From: Hermodice carunculata
Lineage: Eukaryota > Annelida > Polychaeta > Eunicida > Amphinomidae
NCBI GenBank assembly: GCA_964020975.1
Contig: OZ026613.1
Coordinates: 60,765,668 to 60,829,667 of the forward strand
Direction: 5' to 3'
DNA: 64,000 nt
How positions within the stretch are numbered: position 1 is the stretch's first letter; each line of letters opens with the position of its first letter. The position numbers were made by a program, and so were the translations under genes. Positions 48,581 through 58,890 of the stretch are shown in pieces. Below the pieces are notes generated by a model that saw only the letters and a program-made list of their open reading frames with translations, did not search any database and was not told the origin of the DNA.

Positions 48581-49712
48581 GTCTTTATTCTGGGATGCCA
48601 CTTAACACATACTTTTTTATTCATTCTAAAATGCACTTAAAATTCTAACTCAATACACACCATAGCAATGTTTAAAGCTATAGCCACACCTGGCACTGTG
48701 CTGGTAGGGTGTTCTGCATACATGTACTGCTGTGACTTCAGGGTGTAGCCTCGGGCAATGGCTATTGTATGATGTAGGCCTACCTCACTTCTTCAGGCCT
48801 CAAATACAGAACAGAGCTAAAAACCTGAGTTTAGGTGAATTGTGGATAGAGGACAGACGGACGATGGACCCTCACAAAAGCAGTCAGTTGAGCTAAAAAT
48901 GAAACATGGTAACCTCCAGGCAAGATAAAACATGGGTTACCACCTATTTGAGCCCTGATCCTTCAATCGCTCTTAACCGCGCGATTGATGATCTATATGA
49001 TCAATTTCTACAACCTAATTTGAAAATAGGCCACTGTCTGCATTTTAACCATTATCATCACTGGATAAATAAATGGAAGCTTCATACTATCAGATACATA
49101 AGTACTGAAGGGTTAATGATTCAATAAAGTAGTCACACTTCGTTATGCAATCTCTTTCTCTTTGTCTTCATTGTGAACATATTTGTGAGCCAAGCAGGGC
49201 AACAACACAATTAAGTGTAAGCAGCATTGGGGGAGTCATTCCACCAGGATCACATCAGCTTAATAATTCAGCCAAAGTTAGTTTAATTAATGTAGTGATA
49301 AATGGGCAGCGAGAAATCCCTTCAAAATTAAATTGTCCTCTCCTGGTAATAGAAATATTGCAAATGTGAAAACACTTCACACTTTATTGGCTGGCGAAGG
49401 AATTTGCTTCAATTGGCTACATATATTGACAATTTAGACAGGTCCCATCAATTCTGCGAAAGGATTTCTTTGTTGATTTTCTGCTCACATAGATCATATA
49501 TGTATACAGACAAATGGAAATGTATCTGTGCTATACAATAATCAGACTGAATCAGTAATCTGAAAATTGGATAAGATAAGTTTCTTTTGCGTGAAAAGAT
49601 TGCTTTGTGTGTTTTTGCACACTGATATAATAAACCAGATGGCACTATGGATTGATTCAGACCCAGCCCTGAGAAGCCATTTTAGACTAATCTCACTCAA
49701 TACAGTTCTGAG

Positions 49713-49860
49713 GAAGTCATCTAGGGTTAATCCAACTCCATATAAAACAAAGGAAACCATCATGAACCAATCCAACACCACAGAGCCAAAGAAACCATCT
49801 TGAACCAATCCAAATCCATATACTGCCAAGGATGTCATCTTGAAGCATTCAAAATCCATA
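49713..49860. repeat. Minisatellite, ~45-bp unit
   Basis: Three to four units of AACCAATCCAACACCA, CATA/CAGA, then CAAAGGAAACCATCTTG (near 49722, 49760, 49801 and 49845). Diverged but in register. Confidence 0.7.
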
Positions 49861-49869
49861 CAGAAAAGT

Positions 49870-50470
49870 TACCTTTAACCCTTACGGGGATCCAATATTT
49901 TTTGTTGACGTGTATCTCCCTGCCGAATTATTTACAAAATTACATAATCAAAGTAAGTTTGACACTCAGAAGAAAACAGCGTAGCACCGGAAATGGGGAA
50001 AAACTTGGGCCTTCATGCTGGAGAAAAGGTTGCAGAATTTTTTTTGTCTAGATCCCATTCTCACATAAAGTATTTGATTTTATTACAGAGAAGTTGAATC
50101 TACCTTGCATGACGCATTTTTTAGCGATTTCGCTGTTGATAATTGACAAAACAATGCAAAAACTCTGGCAAAACTGCATGTTTTTGCAGCTTCCGCAAAA
50201 CTCGGTCACTTCATGTTTATTACCGCAGTTGCATACCGTTGAGAAGCTCCGAGTCTGGGATACATTAGAAAGGACTTTTCCTATTGGTTAAATCTGACAG
50301 CAATGTCCTAAATTGACCTTGAACAAGGCATAGAAACCTCTCTATTTCAAAGGTTCAAACCATTCTTTCTATTGGCTAACGATTACAACGTCCTGTAGTG
50401 GACCAATAGGAGCCCAGAGCTCATGCCCACTTATACTTCCTGTTCCTTATTAATATTAATCACGCAAGCC
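49870..50470. promoter_or_regulatory. Promoter-like block with three CCAAT boxes
   Basis: Inside otherwise AT-rich DNA this stretch has several CpGs and three CCAAT elements: ATTGG at about 50282 (TCCTATTGGTTAAA), ATTGG at about 50371 (TTCTATTGGCTAAC) and CCAAT at about 50402 (GGACCAATAGG). An ETS-like CTTCCTG follows at about 50436. Spaced CCAAT boxes are a known NF-Y promoter feature. No adjoining first exon is evident, so direction and target gene are unknown. The left end (TTAACCCTTACGGGGATCC at 49875) could instead mark a transposon end. Confidence 0.3.
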
Positions 50471-50602
50471 ACATGAAATGCATTTTGCGACAAGAAGCGG
50501 CAAAACTGGCTCTTTTAGACTCAATTGAAACAAAGCTGCATTGACAATTACAGAAAACAATTCTGATGTATGTATCACATAAACGAGTTCAACTCCCCAA
50601 TA

Positions 50603-50783
50603 CAGTGGTCCCTGCCTTAAGAGGTCACTCCAATGACAGGCCACCTGGCTTGACAAGCTTCTTTTGGCAGGTCCCCACTGCTATCTTTTACATGTTATTG
50701 TACTCTCTAATGAAAGGACACCTGACTTGAGAGGCCACTTTTGGGCCTGCTCTTAGAGTGGCCTCTAAAAACAGGGACAACTG
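50603..50783. mobile_element. TA-flanked MITE
   Basis: 181 bp between TA at 50601-50602 and 50784-50785. Left end CAGTGGTCCCTGCCTTAAGA; reversed right end CAGTTGTCCCTGTTTTTAGA. Core CTTTTACATGTTATTGTACTC and GACTTGAGAGGCCAC match the rest of the family. Confidence 0.9.
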
Positions 50784-50789
50784 TACAAT

Positions 50790-51405
50790 AGTGATATGTA
50801 GGGCTTAAATGTATGTAAATGGCATTTTTAGTGGTCTCTATAGTCCTCCTTAGAAAGACCATACTTTGTGCTTGGACAGGTCCTTATAAAGCAGATGGTG
50901 TTGTGGACTTGTGTGGTGCATTTCATTTCTCTTGTAAATCATACATGGCTCAGGCTTACTTCTTTGTTTTGAACTCCCCCCTCCCCGAAACCTTCCACAT
51001 GCACTTTCCATAAAATCAGATATTCTTCTGACAAAAACCTCATCAACTGTAACAAATTGTGATATACTTAATCAATCCAGTAAAGCTAAGTCCCAAACAC
51101 TGCTTAGAGTTCAGAGCAATTTCACTGCAAACCAAACAGGTCAGTACATTATACGTGAAGTGACTGAGATTACCAGGTCCAGTATTTCCATTAAAATGAT
51201 AAACCAGATCCCAGCCTGGCATCCCAGATTTCTTTCTATATTCTCATGGAGTCAGATTTAAGTGGCTCCAATTAACCTTTTTTTTTTTTGTCTTTAATCA
51301 TAAAGAGACATAAATTAAGCTTTTTGAAACATTCATGGTAATACTATTAAAATGTGACAAAAACTCTTTCTCTTATATGAACCTGAGATATTCCCTTTTG
51401 GCTGG
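50790..51405. other. Intergenic stretch, no gene recognised
   Basis: Unique sequence with a T-run near 51280-51291. Nothing supportable is seen. Confidence 0.5.
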
Positions 51406-51409
51406 CCAC

Positions 51410-52018
51410 ATTTAAGGACTCTAAATACATGCGAGTGTTTTTGAAGAAAACCACATTTAGAGCTTGATAAAGTACTACTTACTGATACAAAGACATCTAA
51501 AGTATATATTTTTGGGTTAGTACAATCATGAATTATAGATATGTGTAAAGATCAATCATTGTCCTTGCCTAATTGTTAAGTAAACACAGTGATAATGAAA
51601 TGGTCGGGTGGTTTTATGCTGCTTTGTTCTATTTCTTCTATGAAACAAATGATAAAACTGTAAAAATAGTTTCATTTTATTCCTAACAATATTGTCCCAA
51701 AAAGTTTGCCATATTTTTGGATATCTTGTTTAGTAATGGAAATATTGCTTTGTAAAGTTCAAAAAGTCCCAACTTTCTCGTGTATTTCTTTGCCAAGGTT
51801 GATTTTTCAAGTTTGCACAGCAATATTTCATAAACTAAACAAGATATCCAAAAAAAAAAATATGGCAAACTTTTTTGGATGATATTGTTAGGAACCAAAC
51901 CAAACCATTTTTACAGTTTGCCATTTGTTTTGGAAGAGAAATCAACATAACAGCATAAAACCCAGCCATTTCATTATCACTGTGTTTGCTTGGTTCCACG
52001 TATTTAGAGTCCTTAAAT
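51410..52018. mobile_element. Foldback element with long inverted arms
   Basis: The ends ATTTAAGGACTCTAAATAC and GTATTTAGAGTCCTTAAAT are perfect inverted copies. Inside, the left arm resumes at about 51585 and pairs with the right arm over roughly 180-230 bp (CACAGTGATAATGAAATGG, TTTGCCATATTTTTGGATAT, CTTGTTTAGT...). The left arm carries about 150 bp (51433-51585) absent from the right, likely a later insertion or a deletion on the right. No coding capacity and no sure target duplication. Confidence 0.85.
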
Positions 52019-52019
52019 C

Positions 52020-53545
52020 AGAGTGTACTCTGCATGCTTAATGATTATTTAGAGGGGAAATTGGCAGCAAAATTTGCACTTCTGTGCATGAAGGCAGGTT
52101 GGACACTTCTTGTGTAAACAATGGGAAACCTTGCCTCAACTGCGTCAAAATATTACACTCAGTATGAACTGCTGCTCATCTTTATAAACAGCTTAAAAAG
52201 GTGAGTTGAGAGTGTGAATTGAACTATATACTGAATTGTTGATTGCCTGTGGGTTTGCAAAATCATACAGGAAGCTGAATGTCATGCTTCACCAATCTCT
52301 ATATCGGAGTGTGGCACCATCCCAACAAACTGGTGAGGCCCCTATACCACACTAGATTCATCACCCTCCAAAATACACACAGCTTAGATACACTGTCACA
52401 ATTGATGAACTCAGGTACACTACCATCCCACATACAACTGTAACCATAGTTACAATGTTAAAAGTCCCTAATCTTGTTTCATTCTTGATTTCATAGGGAA
52501 ATGTCCCTGCCAGCACAAAATAGAATGAGTATCGAAACCTGACAACTGCTGCTGATGCACACTTTCCTCCAGTATAATTATTTTTCAGGTTTCTGACAGC
52601 ACTGACTATTACAGGTCTAAACACTTGTCATTTGCTTACATAAAGACCTAGCGAGTCACATCTCTGGATCAAGACACAGGCACATCTGCCTGCACACAGT
52701 ACAAGAACATATGCTGCAATGTAGGCTTACTTCATGTACATACATACACACATGTATACCCAGTATATATATACATTCTTGGCATGAAATGGATGAGACA
52801 ATTAACTGTCACAGTAAGTACCACTGACTTACTGACAGCTAAAAGGAAAACCTCAGAAAATCAAATAAAATATATAGAGAATCTTGAACGAGCACTATGT
52901 CTCGATCAAAAGATATGACTAGCTATGTCTTGCATAGCATATACACAATGAAGCCACAGGCTGGTCATGTGTGCTCTGAAAAACATAGTCAGTCCCATCT
53001 GTCAATCAAGACACAGGCATATGATCTGAGATTCTATTTATCCTATGTTAAAAAGCAAAAGGACAATATTTTGGTCAAATACTTGCACATTTGTAAAACG
53101 GTATTCAAAAGATTCAAAGCAGCCATGAAACTGATCTGTCTGGAATGGCAGAGAGTGATAGTAAACATTCATTAGTGTGATTCACCCAATGACAAAACTG
53201 GGCATGCCATTTGACATGTAAGGTGACCCAGGATATTCACCAAAAGTTCATTCATTCATACCAAACAAGGAAAATTACAATGATGGTCACATTGGATGCA
53301 AAGCATGGTTTCATACAGCTGTACACTGTATCTGGTTCCTGAATTAAGGTAAAGTCATATGAATGCAAACATAGGATAAGATAAAGTAAGCTCAAATCAG
53401 GCCATTTCACTTGGTAAACCTGTCTGTGTTTGCCATGAACCAGACTGTTTGCTTGAAGAGTCAAGAAGGAAATTTCAATACAAATTAAAACAAAAAACAA
53501 AAAAAAACCAAAAAAAAACAAGCAGGTTTGTGTATGTATAGCTTA
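52020..53545. other. Mostly unique DNA; one weak exon candidate
   Basis: On the minus strand, TTCTATTTTGTGCTGGCAG (ending about 52522) precedes 48 open codons with TFPYEIKNETRLGTFNIV and a hydrophobic run TMVTVVCGMVVYLSSSIVTV, stop near 52361. The part around GTAACCATAGTTAC is locally palindromic, so the reading may be chance. No other gene is seen. Confidence 0.3.
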
Positions 53546-53546
53546 C

Positions 53547-53660
53547 CTGAGCATTGTTAAACTGAGTCACTATAATTCTCCATCATAATTAGGGTTCTGC
53601 ATGCCTTCATATCTGCCATAGTCATCCAAGGTGATGTATCCTGGGCCAAGTTTCCTCTTT
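53547..53660 (-). CDS. Candidate 3' coding exon, cytoplasmic-tail-like peptide
   Basis: On the minus strand a long pyrimidine-rich acceptor, GTTTTTTCTGTGTCATGTTTTGCAG, meets an exon whose second frame reads KRKLGPGYITLDDYGRYEGM then QNPNYDGEL and stops (TAG at 53572-53570). Twenty-three bases later CTCAG|GTAAGC forms a consensus donor. The other two frames also stop inside the exon, so this is the end of a reading frame. The basic KRK start followed by tyrosines and an NPNY motif resembles the cytoplasmic tail of a one-pass receptor with an NPxY sorting or PTB-domain site; that is inference from motif only. The stop lies within 50 nt of the junction, so a spliced 3' untranslated region would be tolerated. 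No named family is recognised. Confidence 0.45.
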
Positions 53661-54697
53661 CTGCAAAACATGACACAGAAAAAACATTATTCAAGGATGG
53701 TCTTTTTCAGATGTTGCTTTTCATTTATGGCTGAAGAAAGATAATCCATATTATGCAATATTAAACATCTACATGATACACATTTGTGATACATTTGGTA
53801 TCTTTCCCCTTATTCTTTATAAATATATTGCATTTAGTGTCCTTTTCTTTAGTGCTTACTGACCTTGAAAAATAGGCCAAGGTCCCACAACATATGAAAA
53901 AATTAGACCACTGGTCTAATGCATATATGGGGTAAATTTTGCTTTAATCTCAATTAAATAGCACACCAATGAATTTAATGTGCTGGATGCCTATGATGTT
54001 AGCTCCAATAATTACCACCAGTGGCACCACCATGACTCCGTAAGTCATAAACTTTTGCCTGTATGATGTTCCTGTAATGGTATATGGATGTATGAACACA
54101 AGTTGAGATGTAATAATGACTATCACAAAAAATCATTTTGTGAAATGTATGCCCTCTGTGACCTAAAAAAAGCAGGTCAAGGTCATCCAAATTATGCAAG
54201 ATCAAAGTTCCATACATGATAAACATTTGTGGCATATTTGGTTATGTAAGCCTATTCTTTCTCAACATGTTGAATTTAGCATTCTTTTCTGTAGTGTATA
54301 AAGACCATGAAAAATAGATCAAGGTCACACATAGTTTTGGAAAAATTTGATTACTGATCAAATGCATAGTTTTTGTACATTTACTATTTTTTCTCAATGT
54401 ATTATTACAAAAATTAATTTAATGTGCTGTTGATACCTATATTGGAACATATAGTTCCAAATTCTACCACCAGAACTACCACCATGACTGCGGTGAAATA
54501 CGAATCTTGCCTGTAAAACGTTTCTGTATTGGCACATAGATGCATATCCACAAGTTTGCATGTGTGTAATGACCATAACAAAAAATCTTTTACTAGAGTG
54601 CATTCCCTCTGTGACCTTGAGAAAGTAGGTCAAGGTCCTCCACATTACACAGTAACAACCTTCTACATATGATATACATGTCCTTTACTGAGTCCTT

Positions 54698-55475
54698 AAC
54701 AAGAGGGCTGTGTGAACAGCCCATGCTCAGCTGACCTAGACATTCATCATACTTGCAGCTCTGTGAACTTGGGATAGGATCAAGGTCACCCATGTTCTGA
54801 TTAGGTCTGACCTTTATAGAAGAACACAAACATATGCAACATCAAAGTCCCAGTTCAAGTAGTTCTCAAGTTATCATAAAAGACTCGGCAAGTGCCAAGG
54901 AGGCAAATGTGCGAAAAAAAAAAAAATAGTTCTCAAGTTATAGTGAAGAGTCAAATTTATGTATGTTGCACTGTGACCCCAGAAACGAGGTCAAAGTGGT
55001 GTAGTTTTTGCAACAAAAATTCTGACTCTATTGACAAAATCGCTAAAAAGTGTGGTGTTTCTAGCAATAAGTATCACTTGTCCGATACAAATTCCATATG
55101 CTTTTTTCTCTGGAATGTTTCCTGTCAGATCAGGGTAAGATGATATCAAATTTGAACTGGTCTCTCTTGTCAAATAATCTTTTTACATACTGGTTGTTCT
55201 TTATTTCTATATCCAGATCCAGGAAAGTAGCTCTTGTATCACTTTCGTTTTCCGGATTTGATATTAGTTCTTTGGGATATATGTTTTTTTCAATTTCCCT
55301 TTATTTCATCTCCATTGTTTAAAGCACACAGGTCATCTATAAACCTTTTTGTGTGAGAATATGATCTTCTTGCAGGTGTAAAGTTTGTTTTTGCCAATTC
55401 CTGCATCTATTTTGATTCACAAAAATGTAAAAAAAAACAGACGGATGACGGACCCTCACAAAAGTAAGCTGAGCT
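54698..55475 (+). mobile_element. Family B element carrying a reverse-transcriptase fragment
   Basis: Head AACAAGAGGGCTGTGTGAACAG at 54698 and tail ACGGATGACGG...GAGCT ending 55475, as in the 2.8-kb copy. The normal core is replaced from about 54985 to 55440 by unrelated, inverted protein-coding sequence (next entry). The junction follows GAGGTCAAAG. Empty-site comparison within family C again shows no target-site duplication. Confidence 0.75.
54985..55440 (-). pseudogene. Reverse-transcriptase fragment, class uncertain, broken
   Basis: Minus-strand pieces read FIDDL with an ALNNGDEI context, then IYPKEL, ATFLDLDIEIKNNQYVKRLF, DKRDQFKFDI, YPDLTGNIPEKKAYGICIGQ and LFSDFVNRVRIFVAK. This order (x-DD catalytic box, YLDL-type block, YDKRDDF-type block, YP-L-NIP-AYG block) is one I associate with a metazoan reverse-transcriptase group lacking LTRs. 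I cannot place it firmly. It lies opposite to the orientation of the surrounding family B element and has lost its frame in more than one place. Confidence 0.65.
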
Positions 55476-56739
55476 GAAAATGGGTCATGGTCGTCGAAAA
55501 TTTCATAAATTTGACCACTGGTCTAATGCATATTTCTTGTCAATTTTGTAGTTTTGTCTCTACTTTTTATCACAATAATGAATTTAATGTGTTTTTGATA
55601 CCTATGATGTTAGTTTCAATAATTACAACCAGTGGTGCCACCATGACTCTATATCTTGTAGGCTTTTGTCTGCATTATATTCCTCCACTGGTACATGGGT
55701 CTGTGTCCACATATTCAGATGTATAATGACCTACACAAAGGATATCACTGCCTGAAATGTATTCCCTCTCTGACTTTGAAAATGTGGGTCAAGGTCACCC
55801 ACATTATCTAATATTCAACTTCAACATATGATACCCATCTGTTGTACATTCTGTGAAATTAACCTTATAATTTCTCAAGATAATGAATTTCATAAATTTT
55901 ACCAAATAACAAGTCATATTTCCTGTTCACCTACAGGTGGCACTACAAGTACTACTCCGATTATATATATTTGCCTCTCGAATCTTTCCATCAAATTCGA
56001 TATGGATCCATTGAAAATCAAACACACCAGTGCATTTAATTTTTTTTTTTTTTTACTTTTTTGGCCCCTGTACTGTGTAATCTACCAGGTGACACCACCA
56101 ATAACAAAAGGAACCTAGATTTTTATCAGCACAATAACTTAAAAATTGTAGGAGTGACAGAAATGAGTGATCATATAAGCTCTGCGGCCTATGTTCAGCA
56201 CAGTGAAAAAAACTTCTGGAGAATAAAAGTTAAACAAAAGAAGACTCAAGATTATCTTTTGCATGATATCTGAAAGTTGCACATTTTATAGGATTGAAGA
56301 CCTAGCTGCTTTGCCCAAAATATTTGAAGTATTATCTTTAATGTCCAACAACAAGGCTCAAGCACTAACCATTATATCCGGCCAAAGATAGAACAGAAGA
56401 GATTATTGATCAGTTTATTTGCAACTGTAAAAAATGAAGTACATATACTGTATACATGTGATGCCTGAAATATGGGACCTGGTATTGTCAACCCCCAAAA
56501 TATGGTTTAAATAGCTCTGGGGGTAGACTGGCTGTCGTCTGCTTCGTCATATTTGTCCCAAGGGAGTTAATACACAGGGGTGTTTAATGGCGACGTGGGT
56601 CCAGTGGATCGCCGAAGGCGACGAATGTCTAACATGGGACCAGTGAGCCACCGAAGGCGACGAACCAGACTGGTAGGGTTAACAAAGTTCCACCCGCATC
56701 CTGCAGATGGCGCGGACCGGTGAAATTTGCACCGGCTAT

Positions 56740-56809
56740 AAACAGCCAATCAGAAAGCAGGTCACCATTTGACATGCAAAATTTGCATTTAATATCTAAA
56801 CAAGACGGC
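56740..56809 (+). promoter_or_regulatory. Captured promoter-like segment
   Basis: Immediately inside the left inverted repeat are TATAAACAGCCAATCAGA (TATAAA at about 56737 and a CCAAT box at about 56746) and a perfect palindrome ATGCAAAATTTGCAT at about 56775-56789, which contains an octamer-like ATGCAAA. The first ATG of the helicase frame follows at 56810. This may be the donor gene's own promoter carried along. Confidence 0.4.
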
Positions 56810-57330
56810 ATGGCCAACATGGCAGTAGCAGCCACACTCAAGGACAGTGTACACTTTATAGCTTAAAAACTTGGTCGGCCTGTGGTATCAGGAGTTCAAC
56901 TGGAAATACTAGAGTACATAGGCAAAGGGCAGGATGTTTTTGCATCTTTGTCGACAGGTTCGGGCAAGTCTGACGCACATGGCGGTACATTCGTGCTGCA
57001 GTGGGCAAACCACGGTCATCTCACTCTCACTCTCAGTCTCAGCGAGGATCCCTCAGCCTCATACATTGTAATCATTGTATCGCCTTTAGTAGCCATCATT
57101 AAAGAACAGGTAGCATTTTTAAAGGAAAAGGGGATGAAAGCAACCCATGTAGGAGATGAGGAATGTGATTTGGAGGGCCTAAAGAAGGGGAATTACAACT
57201 ACGTGTTTGGCAGTCCTGAATCTTCCCTGTCTGCCAAGCACAGAAAGCAGATATTCACAAACCCCTTATAAGTCACGACTTGGTGCCATATTCATTGATG
57301 AAAGTCATTGTATTGTGAAATGGTAATGTT
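56810..57330 (+). pseudogene. 5' fragment of a RecQ-like DNA helicase gene
   Basis: The frame starts at ATG 56810 (MANMAVAATLKDSVHFIA), meets a TAA at 56864, and continues KLGRPVVSGVQLEILEYIGK with GQDVFASLSTGSGKS. That is motif I/Walker A, preceded by the glutamine region typical of RecQ. YIVIIVSPLVAIIKEQVAFL is motif Ia, and VFGSPESSL corresponds to the YVSPERL block. A +1 frame change near 57271 is needed to read RLGAIFIDESHCIVKW, motif II (DExH). The fragment ends at AAATG|GTAATG, a splice-donor-like edge that runs straight into the inverted-repeat DNA. Motifs III-VI, the RQC and HRDC domains are absent. About 28 residues between GSGKS and YIVII are longer than in usual RecQ and may be retained intron. 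Not functional as a helicase. RecQ enzymes unwind DNA 3'-5' in repair. Confidence 0.8.
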
Positions 57331-57605
57331 TAACCGCGACATGGGATCAGTGAGTCTCCGAAGGCGACGAACCAGACCGGTGCAAATTTCCACCAGTCGG
57401 CGCCATCTGCAGGATGCGGGTGGAACTTTGTTAACCCTACCAGTCTGGTTCATCGCCTTCGGCAACTCACTGGTCCCACGTCGCGGTTAAACATTCGTCT
57501 CCTTCGGCGACTCACTGCACCCCACAACGCCGTTAAACACCCCTGTGAATTAACCCCTTTGGGACAAATATGACGAACCAGACGACAGCCAGTCTACTCT
57601 GGGGG

Positions 57606-58425
57606 CTACTCACGAAAAATGCATCTGTTATCTGTTCCTTCCAGACAGTTTAGGAACTTTCTTATTTGTGAAATAGGTTGTGGTTTTTTTTAAATACTAG
57701 TCTCCTTTGAGAGACAAACCATTATAGCACACCTAGCTAAGGTCCACATTTTCCTAGTGACATGTTTCTAATGTGACTTGACCTCTGTTGAAACAAAACC
57801 TGCTTCATATGACCACTTTTTGATTTCTACAGTATGTAACTTTTGCTCTCTAAATTTATAACTTGTTTCAAATTTTATGATCACTACCAGGTTAATGTCT
57901 TGCAAAGACCCTAGTACATCACACTAATGGGATCAGTGGAGTTAAGTCTGATTGCATGCCAAACACATGCGACAATTACAGTCCCATTTCATTCTAATCA
58001 GGAGCAAATGAGATGGTGTCTGACCAAAAATGTTATGTTTTTCCTGGAACATGGGTGATTAACGAGCTTACATTGAGAAATACATGGTGCTGTATACATA
58101 TCCTGTATACTCTTCTGCTCTGTACACCGATGGTCTGTCACCAGAGATATTGGGCTCCTGCATGTCCTGGCAATCCTGTCTACTTTGCTGGGCCACAGAC
58201 AATGAATAATTTACTGACTGGCTTCCTGTATTTACAATCCTTGACTCACAGTTGATTTCAGTATTTGACATACATGTCTCTTTTCTGGATAATTTTTCCT
58301 CCATTGGGGCATGAATGTGTAATACACAGGCAATAACTTCACATATTAATCACTTTTCCAATGAATGATTTAATACTTAATATTTATATGTACATTGTTC
58401 ATACCTATCAACACAATCAAATAAC
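57606..58425. other. Intergenic stretch, no gene recognised
   Basis: Contains a weak TA-MITE-like fragment at about 57695-57820 (TCTCCTTTGAGAGACAAACC, AAACCTGCTTCATATGACCACTTTT). Otherwise unique. Confidence 0.45.
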
Positions 58426-58426
58426 T

Positions 58427-58890
58427 AGAGGGCTGCATGAACAGCCCATGCTCAGCTGACCTAAGCTTGTCCCACAAAATCAAGGTTGCAACTGAATAGA
58501 CCTGTGCTGAGCTTTTGCCGAGTGCATCTGCATCTTCATAAGAGGTCTTCTTTTAAACTGAAATGCCTTAGACTTTTTACAAGAGACCTCTTATTTTCAG
58601 TGCTAATGAACTTTTTTCCTTCCCTTTACATCCCATCTACACTTACTTGTCATTATTGTCTATTGTTTACTTCCATTTGCTCAGTGATATTAGCCTGAGA
58701 TGCTACTGTTGTGTTGTTTTTTAAAACCGAGAATAAAGAAATATTGTATGTATGTATGTATGTATGTATGTATGTATGTATGTATGTACGTATGTATGTA
58801 TGTATGTATCTGGCATTTAAAAGTATTTCTGAGATGGATGACTGAGCCTCCCTAAAGCTAAGTCTGACTAGCAATTCAGCTGAGCTAAAA
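58427..58890 (+). mobile_element. Small family B copy with inserted retroelement 3' end
   Basis: Head AACTAGAGGGCTGCATGAACAG and tail AGCAATTCAGCTGAGCTAAAAA. Between them, about 58490-58809 looks like the 3' end of a retroelement: an AATAAAG signal at 58732 and ATATTG followed by a (TATG)n tail at 58745-58809. Tails of short tandem units are common for LINEs and SINEs. Confidence 0.6.
58745..58809 (+). repeat. (TATG)n microsatellite
   Basis: About 16 TATG/TGTA units with one C substitution, directly after AATAAAGAAATATTG. Probably the expanded tail of the preceding retroelement fragment. Confidence 0.9.

Larger units (their letters stand above)
53690..56200 (+). repeat. Family C tandem repeat, split by a family B element
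   Basis: Three to four units of about 450 bp (ATGCCCTCTGTGACCT, GGTCAAGGTCATCC, TTAATGTGCTG, GATACCTATGATGTTAG, TACCACCAGTGGCACCACCATGACT). The final unit passes into family A-like 3' sequence (CCAGGTGACACCACCAATA, TAAGCTCTGCGGCCTATG) near 56060-56200. A family B copy interrupts it at 54698-55475: CTTTACTGAGTCCTT on the left continues as GAAAATGGGTCATGG on the right, matching the uninterrupted GACCTTGAAAAATAGG of another unit. Confidence 0.75.
56524..57596 (+). mobile_element. Pack-MULE-like element carrying a RecQ helicase fragment
   Basis: A 1,073-bp unit flanked by the perfect 9-bp duplication CTCTGGGGG (56515-56523 and 57597-57605). The terminal inverted repeats are about 212-220 bp (56524-56735 and 57377-57596), beginning TAGACTGGCTGTCGTCTG on both ends. 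They are themselves built of short repeats with CCGAAGGCGACGAA and CCAGTGAG motifs, and one extra subrepeat lies at 57331-57376. Long inverted ends plus a 9-bp duplication are the classic signature of Mutator-like elements. No transposase is present. The interior is a promoter-like piece and the first part of a RecQ-type gene, so it looks like a non-autonomous element that captured a gene fragment. Confidence 0.85.
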
